64,000 nt of DNA from the NCBI GenBank assembly GCA_025057645.1, contig JANXBJ010000001.1, positions 244,357-308,356 of the forward strand, given 5' to 3'. Under the pieces are notes generated by a model that had not been told where the DNA came from, made no database searches, and saw only the letters and a list, made by a program, of their open reading frames with translations. Shown piece after piece: positions 60,700 to 64,000 of this stretch. Position 1 is the stretch's first letter; every line of letters begins with the position of its first letter. This DNA is from Anaerolineales bacterium (GTDB lineage: Bacteria > Chloroflexota > Anaerolineae > Anaerolineales > UBA4823). The position numbers and the translations under genes are program-made.

Positions 60700-61039
60700 A
60701 GACAACCAGATGATGCGAAATTTGCTAGGGGAATTATTGCGGATGGAAGGGCATCAAGTGGTCTCCCTGGCCTCGATTGAACCTGAGGAGGCAGTCATAA
60801 GGGAATTGGTTGACCAAAAGCCCGACTTGGTTTTCCTAGATGTCAATCTCAATGGACGAGATACCTTCGCCTTTGTGCAGAAATTGCGCTCTTCTTGCGG
60901 GGATATTCGAGTACTGATGTCTTCCGGAATGCCCTTAGAGGCAGAAAGCTTGGCGGTCGGTGCAGATGACTTCTTGATGAAGCCTTTCATGCCCGATGAA
61001 TTGCTGGATAAAGTCCGTTCTCTCCTGGGAACGGGGTAG
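60671..61039 (+). CDS. Single-domain response regulator
   Basis: 122 residues from the ATG at 60671, inside the last codons of lon. The receiver signature is [22 protein letters not shown], the phospho-acceptor Asp in [17 protein letters not shown], the Ser in VLMSSGM and the Lys in [14 protein letters not shown]. No DNA-binding output domain follows. The overlap with lon suggests co-translation; a link between the two functions is possible but unproven. Confidence 0.9.
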   Translation: MSPRKVVLIEDNQMMRNLLGELLRMEGHQVVSLASIEPEEAVIRELVDQKPDLVFLDVNLNGRDTFAFVQKLRSSCGDIRVLMSSGMPLEAESLAVGADDFLMKPFMPDELLDKVRSLLGTG

Positions 61040-61154
61040 CAGGAGACCTCCTGACACCGAAAGAAAAGGTTAGACGGGCAAGATCGGCCGAGGAAAGGTA
61101 TATGTTAGCCTTCCTTCTTGGGGAAGTTTATGGTGGCCTATTGAGGTAACGGAG

Positions 61155-61628
61155 ATGGAATCTTCGCCGGATGGTCGAAACCAGTTGAAGAAGGAGGTTA
61201 AGAGGGATTTTAGGGTTCGTACCTTCGAGTTCCCTCAAGATTATGAGCCGGTGATAAGGCTTTGGCGAATAGCCGGGGGAGGAGTTCACCTCGGACCCTC
61301 TGATACCTACGAAGAAATTGCCAAGAAATTGCAGCGAGACCCTCAGTTGTTTCTGGTTGCTGAAAAGGAAGGGCATGTGGTTGGTGCGGTACTGGGAGGA
61401 TTCGATGGAAGAAGGGGTTTGGTTTACCACTTGGCTGTCCACCCCGCCGAACGCAATCGCGGGGTAGCCACTGCCCTAATGGAGGAATTAGAGCACCGCT
61501 TTAGGAAGATTGGCTGCAGGCGGGTCTATCTGCTAGTTGCTCCTGAGAATACAACAGCTCAGCAATTCTATGAGAGACGCGGGTGGCAGCGAATGGAGAT
61601 TTTGACTTATGGAAAAGATCTTGAGTGA
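61155..61628 (+). CDS. GNAT-family N-acetyltransferase
   Basis: 157 residues. A GNAT core is visible: LFLVAEKEGHVVGAVLGGFDGRRGLVYHLAVHPAERNRGVATALMEELEHRF (the acetyl-CoA Q/R-x-x-G-x-G/A motif as RNRGVA) followed by VAPENTTAQQFYERRGW. It resembles ribosomal protein RimI-like and small-molecule acetyltransferases. The substrate cannot be assigned. It overlaps the moaB/mogA gene by 20 bases. Confidence 0.88.
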   Translation: MESSPDGRNQLKKEVKRDFRVRTFEFPQDYEPVIRLWRIAGGGVHLGPSDTYEEIAKKLQRDPQLFLVAEKEGHVVGAVLGGFDGRRGLVYHLAVHPAERNRGVATALMEELEHRFRKIGCRRVYLLVAPENTTAQQFYERRGWQRMEILTYGKDLE

Positions 61629-62127
61629 GATTTGCTTTGGCGTGTTGACGGTTTCCGACCGAGCAGCCAAAGGGGAAAGGCAAGATGTCAGCGGGCCGGC
61701 ATTGAGGCAAACCATAGAGGCGCATGGTGGAAGCGTTGTGCTTCAGGCGATTGTCGCAGACGAGCAGAGCGAGATTATCCAGGTTTTGCGGAGTTGGTGT
61801 GATGAGCATGCTGTTGATGTGATCCTCACCACGGGAGGGACGGGCTGCGCGCCGCGCGACGTGACTCCTGAGGCGACTCTTGCTGTGCTCGAACGTTCTG
61901 TCCCGGGCATTGGTGAGGCTATTCGAGCCGAGAGTCTGAGGCAGACCCCCCACGCAATGTTATCCCGTGGGATTGCTGGGATCCGAAACCGCACTTTGAT
62001 CATCAATTTGCCCGGCAGTCCTAAGGGAGCGGTGCAGAGTTTGGAGGTGATATTGCCGGTTTTACCTCATGCAGTGCAGCTATTGCGCGAAGATCCGAGA
62101 GCTGAAGAGGGACACCTCCCGTCATGA
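61609..62127 (+). CDS. Molybdopterin adenylyltransferase, MogA/MoaB family
   Basis: 172 residues. FGVLTVSDRAAKGERQDVSGPAL, LTTGGTGCAPRDVTPEATL and LPGSPKGAVQSLEVILPVLPHAV are diagnostic of MogA/MoaB. Members bind molybdopterin and adenylylate it in molybdenum cofactor synthesis; a MoaB-type role cannot be separated from MogA by sequence alone. No other mo genes are visible in the window, so any molybdoenzyme is elsewhere. Confidence 0.92.
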   Translation: MEKILSEICFGVLTVSDRAAKGERQDVSGPALRQTIEAHGGSVVLQAIVADEQSEIIQVLRSWCDEHAVDVILTTGGTGCAPRDVTPEATLAVLERSVPGIGEAIRAESLRQTPHAMLSRGIAGIRNRTLIINLPGSPKGAVQSLEVILPVLPHAVQLLREDPRAEEGHLPS

Positions 62128-62151
62128 TTTTGATAGAATCAACCTAGTGCC

Positions 62152-62751
62152 ATGGACGAGTTTCGTTCTGAAGTTATACCCGATTCTCCGCCAGAAGAGG
62201 AGCAGAACCGAGCTGGCAAATTAAGACGCGCTCTGGTGGATGTGCTGGAGACGCTTCTCATATCGTTGTTGTTATATTTTGGCATTAATGCAGTGTCGGC
62301 GCGTATCCGCGTTGAGTCAATCAGTATGCTGCCCACCCTCGAATCGGGCAACTATGTGATTGTCAATAAATTGGCCTATAGGTTTGGCAAACCCTCCCGG
62401 GGGGACATTGTGGTGTTTCGTTATCCGCCCGATCCTAAGCGGGAGCCATACATCAAGCGCGTCATCGGCTTGCCCGGGGACGTTGTACGGGTCAGTGGAG
62501 GGGTTGTGTATGTCAATGAGCAGCCGTTGAGTGAACCGTATATTAGTGCTCCGCCGGATTATGAGGGGATTTGGACTGTACCGGAAGATTCGCTTTTTGT
62601 GCTCGGGGATAACCGTAATCGCTCCTCAGACTCGCATAGCTGGGGGATGGTTCCGCTCAAGAATGTGATCGGCAAAGCCTGGATTGTGTATTGGCCACCC
62701 CAAGATTGGAAAATTTTGGACTACCATATCGCCGTTGCTGCAGAGAATTAG
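62152..62751 (+). CDS. lepB: Signal peptidase I
   Basis: 199 residues. One N-terminal transmembrane helix (LLISLLLYFGINAVSA) is followed by the catalytic Ser58 in ESISMLPTLE, the catalytic Lys in REPYIKRVIGLPGD and the box GDNRNRSSDSHSWG. It removes signal peptides of exported preproteins at the outer face of the membrane, including those of envelope enzymes such as the LysM-M23 peptidase here. The usual number of membrane helices in Gram-positive-type enzymes is one, as here. Confidence 0.95.
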   Translation: MDEFRSEVIPDSPPEEEQNRAGKLRRALVDVLETLLISLLLYFGINAVSARIRVESISMLPTLESGNYVIVNKLAYRFGKPSRGDIVVFRYPPDPKREPYIKRVIGLPGDVVRVSGGVVYVNEQPLSEPYISAPPDYEGIWTVPEDSLFVLGDNRNRSSDSHSWGMVPLKNVIGKAWIVYWPPQDWKILDYHIAVAAEN

Positions 62752-63071
62752 GGAGCGAGTGAAAGACAGAGCTTGCTTGCGATGCCTAAGAGAACCGCTG
62801 GTTGCGATCCAGTGGTTAGCTTTTTGAGCATTGCAGCGCTAAGACTCCACCTGCTTTTTGTGCTCTCGACTGCCCGGCTATTTCCTTGCTGGTAAACCCG
62901 AGAGCGGGTAACCCAAGGGTCAGAACCTGTTGCTGGTTCGGTGCGTGCCAAGGTTGCGAACCCCTTGGCTGCCGTTCCAACCTACACCTTCTGCAAGGAG
63001 GAAGAGAGCACGGTGGGATTAGAGGGGTTTAGTGGCCTTGCGGCCGTTTCGAATTTGATGGGTTTAGCTTT
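62752..63071. other. Structured intergenic stretch between convergent genes
   Basis: About 320 bases without a supported gene. It has several strong stems: ACCGCTGG/CCAGTGGT with a 7-base loop, CCCG(AGAG)CGGG, and GCCAAGG/CCTTGGC near 62950. A 67-codon minus ORF covers part of it but looks accidental. I find no tRNA, tmRNA, RNase P or SRP RNA signature. It may be a small RNA, a terminator region or decayed sequence. Confidence 0.45.
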
Positions 63072-63644
63072 TCAGCTTGAGAGGCTTAATTGAGCACCTA
63101 TGCTGTAAGGATCAACAATAACCGTACAGCGACAGGCTGCTTCCCAAAGCTGCAGAAAACGCTTTTCTGTGAGCCAGTCGATCTCGGCTCGGGGAGATTG
63201 CGTGTTGGCGAATCCAAAACCATGCCCGGGGCGGTAGGCGATCAAGGTCACGATGTGTGCCCATAGCGGTTTCCAGGAAACGAGGATGGGTAAATGTAAA
63301 ATCGGCATTGAAAGCCGGCAAAGCAACTCTTGAACCGGTAGAAATAGCCGCCAGCTCGCCGACACTCCGTATTGACGCAGCACATCCACTACTCCCCAGG
63401 GAAAAGTTGCCCAATTGGGAATACGACGAATCACAGGCAGAAGTCCTCGCCAAGCTGGCCTGTTCATCTCCCGGGAAAGCTCAACCGGGTCGACCTTTTG
63501 GTTGGTAAAGGCGTGAATCAGTGTTGCTGCAGTAAACGGTGCGCAATCGTTGCGATTGCCTTGATAGATAAGATGCTGGATAATTTGAGCCGCAAATGGT
63601 GAGAAAATCTCGGTAGAAGAAAGCCTTCCCTCTTGGACGCTCAT
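63072..63644 (-). CDS. Papain-like (C39-type) cysteine peptidase-like protein
   Basis: 190 residues. The N-terminal half has GNRNDCAPFTAATLIHAF, where NDC plus a helix matches the catalytic-Cys motif of C39-like peptidases. Later LWAHIVTLIAYRPGHGFGFANTQ could supply the His and Asn of the catalytic set, followed by WLTEKRFLQLWEAA. No signal peptide or transmembrane helix is evident. No partner ABC exporter is adjacent. The fold assignment is motif-based. Confidence 0.65.
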   Translation of the reverse strand: MSVQEGRLSSTEIFSPFAAQIIQHLIYQGNRNDCAPFTAATLIHAFTNQKVDPVELSREMNRPAWRGLLPVIRRIPNWATFPWGVVDVLRQYGVSASWRLFLPVQELLCRLSMPILHLPILVSWKPLWAHIVTLIAYRPGHGFGFANTQSPRAEIDWLTEKRFLQLWEAACRCTVIVDPYSIGAQLSLSS

Positions 63645-63703
63645 CGGCAGTTCAATTCTAGCTCAAAAGACTTAAGGAGTCGAGTTTATTCGTTTTCTGC
63701 TGA

Positions 63704-63712
63704 TGGTAGAAT
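63704..63712 (+). promoter_or_regulatory. Extended -10 promoter of the terminal SDR gene
   Basis: TGG followed by TAGAAT (63707-63712) forms an extended -10; the -35 is weak. About 100 bases of leader precede the ATG at 63822. Confidence 0.5.
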
Positions 63713-63733
63713 CCTCAAGGGCGGAAACTCTCC

Positions 63734-63808
63734 CACATTCACCTATGTGGGCCTTTTGCTATGACAAGCCTTTGCAACGCAAAGGCTTCTACTTGCTTTT
63801 CAAAGTAA
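63734..63808 (+). promoter_or_regulatory. Hairpin-rich leader of the terminal SDR gene
   Basis: CCCACAT (about 63733-63739) pairs with ATGTGGG (63745-63751) just before CCTTTTGC. Then AAGCCTTTGC (63766-63775 region) pairs with GCAAAGGCTT around a 3-base loop, and CTACTTGCTT faces AAGTAAGTAG. A 26-codon ORF from 63745 (MWAFCYDKPLQRKGFYLLFK...) ends in TGA overlapping the SDR ATG. An attenuator or translational-coupling leader is plausible. Confidence 0.45.
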
Positions 63809-63821
63809 GTAGAGGAGAAGA

Positions 63822-64000
63822 ATGACTGTTGTGCTGATAACCGGAGCGTCTTCGGGAATCGGGGCAGGGATTGCTAGATTAGCCGCAGAGCGGGGTTATG
63901 ATTTGGCAATTACCGCCCGCCGTCTTGATCGGCTAGAAGCTTTACGCCGAGAGTGTGAAGTCTTCGGCGTGCGAGTGCTAACAATTCAAGCGGATCTGAT
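63822..64000 (+). CDS. Short-chain dehydrogenase/reductase, 3' partial
   Basis: The gene starts at the ATG at 63822 after an AGAGGAG site and runs off the window. The first 59 residues contain VLITGASSGIGAGIARLAAERGYDLAITARRLDRLEALR, the classical SDR Rossmann motif TGxxxGxG. Substrate cannot be inferred from the partial sequence. It follows the leader described above. Confidence 0.88.
   Translation, partial: MTVVLITGASSGIGAGIARLAAERGYDLAITARRLDRLEALRRECEVFGVRVLTIQADL

Noticed and set aside
62748-62951. 67-codon minus-strand ORF overlapping the structured intergenic stretch
   Set aside because: Begins in a low-complexity context, has no ribosome-binding site and no recognisable domain; probably accidental.
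62752-63071. SRP RNA, tmRNA or RNase P RNA
   Set aside because: No GGAA-tetraloop SRP domain, no tRNA-like 3' end and no conserved RNase P core sequence were found.

Overview
The window is a gene-dense (about 90% coding), moderately GC-rich bacterial chromosome segment. Several traits together suggest a Chloroflexota bacterium of the Anaerolineae type: a BchI/ChlI-like chelatase ATPase without photosynthesis genes, topoisomerase I with an extra N-terminal zinc ribbon, a shikimate kinase-dehydroquinate synthase fusion, a FabL-type enoyl reductase, and many small conserved proteins of unknown function. This assignment is inferred from gene content and has not been tested by phylogeny. No prophage, insertion sequence, CRISPR array or rRNA operon was seen; there are two tRNA genes (Leu-GAG, Arg-TCT).

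Layout. 1-5.9 kb (+): cell-surface sugar genes (UDP-glucuronate decarboxylase, GtrA flippase), a 4-fold beta-flower-like protein, a chelatase-like AAA ATPase, a TPR protein, a URO-D-family protein and RsmD. 6-7.6 kb (-): an SPFH protein fused to an excisionase-type HTH, plus a helical partner. 7.7-9.5 kb (+): class II aldolase and a small membrane protein. 9.5-14.5 kb (-): plsX with a NERD-like gene, and a two-gene anion-type ABC transporter behind a structured leader; tRNA-Leu lies between them. 15-23.4 kb (+): ffh, rpsP-khpA-rimM-dprA, GDP-mannose pyrophosphorylase, topA and an unknown membrane protein. 23.7-26.8 kb (-): an arsR-sqr-DUF1641-tusE/dsrC-dsrE sulfide/persulfide operon. 27.3 kb (+): an orphan DNA methyltransferase. 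28.2-30.7 kb (-): guaB-alr.

30.9-43 kb (+) is the most striking part. A promoter, an apparently leaderless 25-codon leader peptide packed with Tyr, Phe and Trp codons, a perfect 9-nt antiterminator complement and a strong intrinsic terminator precede a tightly coupled operon (aroH, aroF, tyrA, aroA, aroE, an aminotransferase, aroC, a fused aroK-aroB, aroQ). This reads as ribosome-mediated transcription attenuation of the whole shikimate/chorismate/tyrosine pathway. An SDR gene, a GNAT gene and a menC-like gene follow in the same run.

43-52 kb: a cyclase-family hydrolase and a PEBP-type lipoprotein (+), then on the minus strand fabL, ftsH, fabF-fabH, and efp coupled to a cysteine-rich unknown protein and a HAD-DinB fusion. 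52-62.8 kb (+): response regulators, DUF192, LysM-M23 peptidase, a two-gene winged-helix locus of unknown function, tRNA-Arg, thiol peroxidase, Hsp20, Lon, a GNAT, MoaB/MogA and signal peptidase I; a DUF2007-like gene at 54.4-54.7 kb is on the minus strand. The right end holds an unexplained structured intergenic stretch, a papain-like protein (-) and the start of an SDR gene behind a hairpin-rich leader.

Functionally the window is mostly core metabolism: amino-acid, lipid, nucleotide and peptidoglycan precursors, protein secretion and protein quality control. The accessory interest lies in the regulatory leaders, the sulfide module and several unusual domain fusions.
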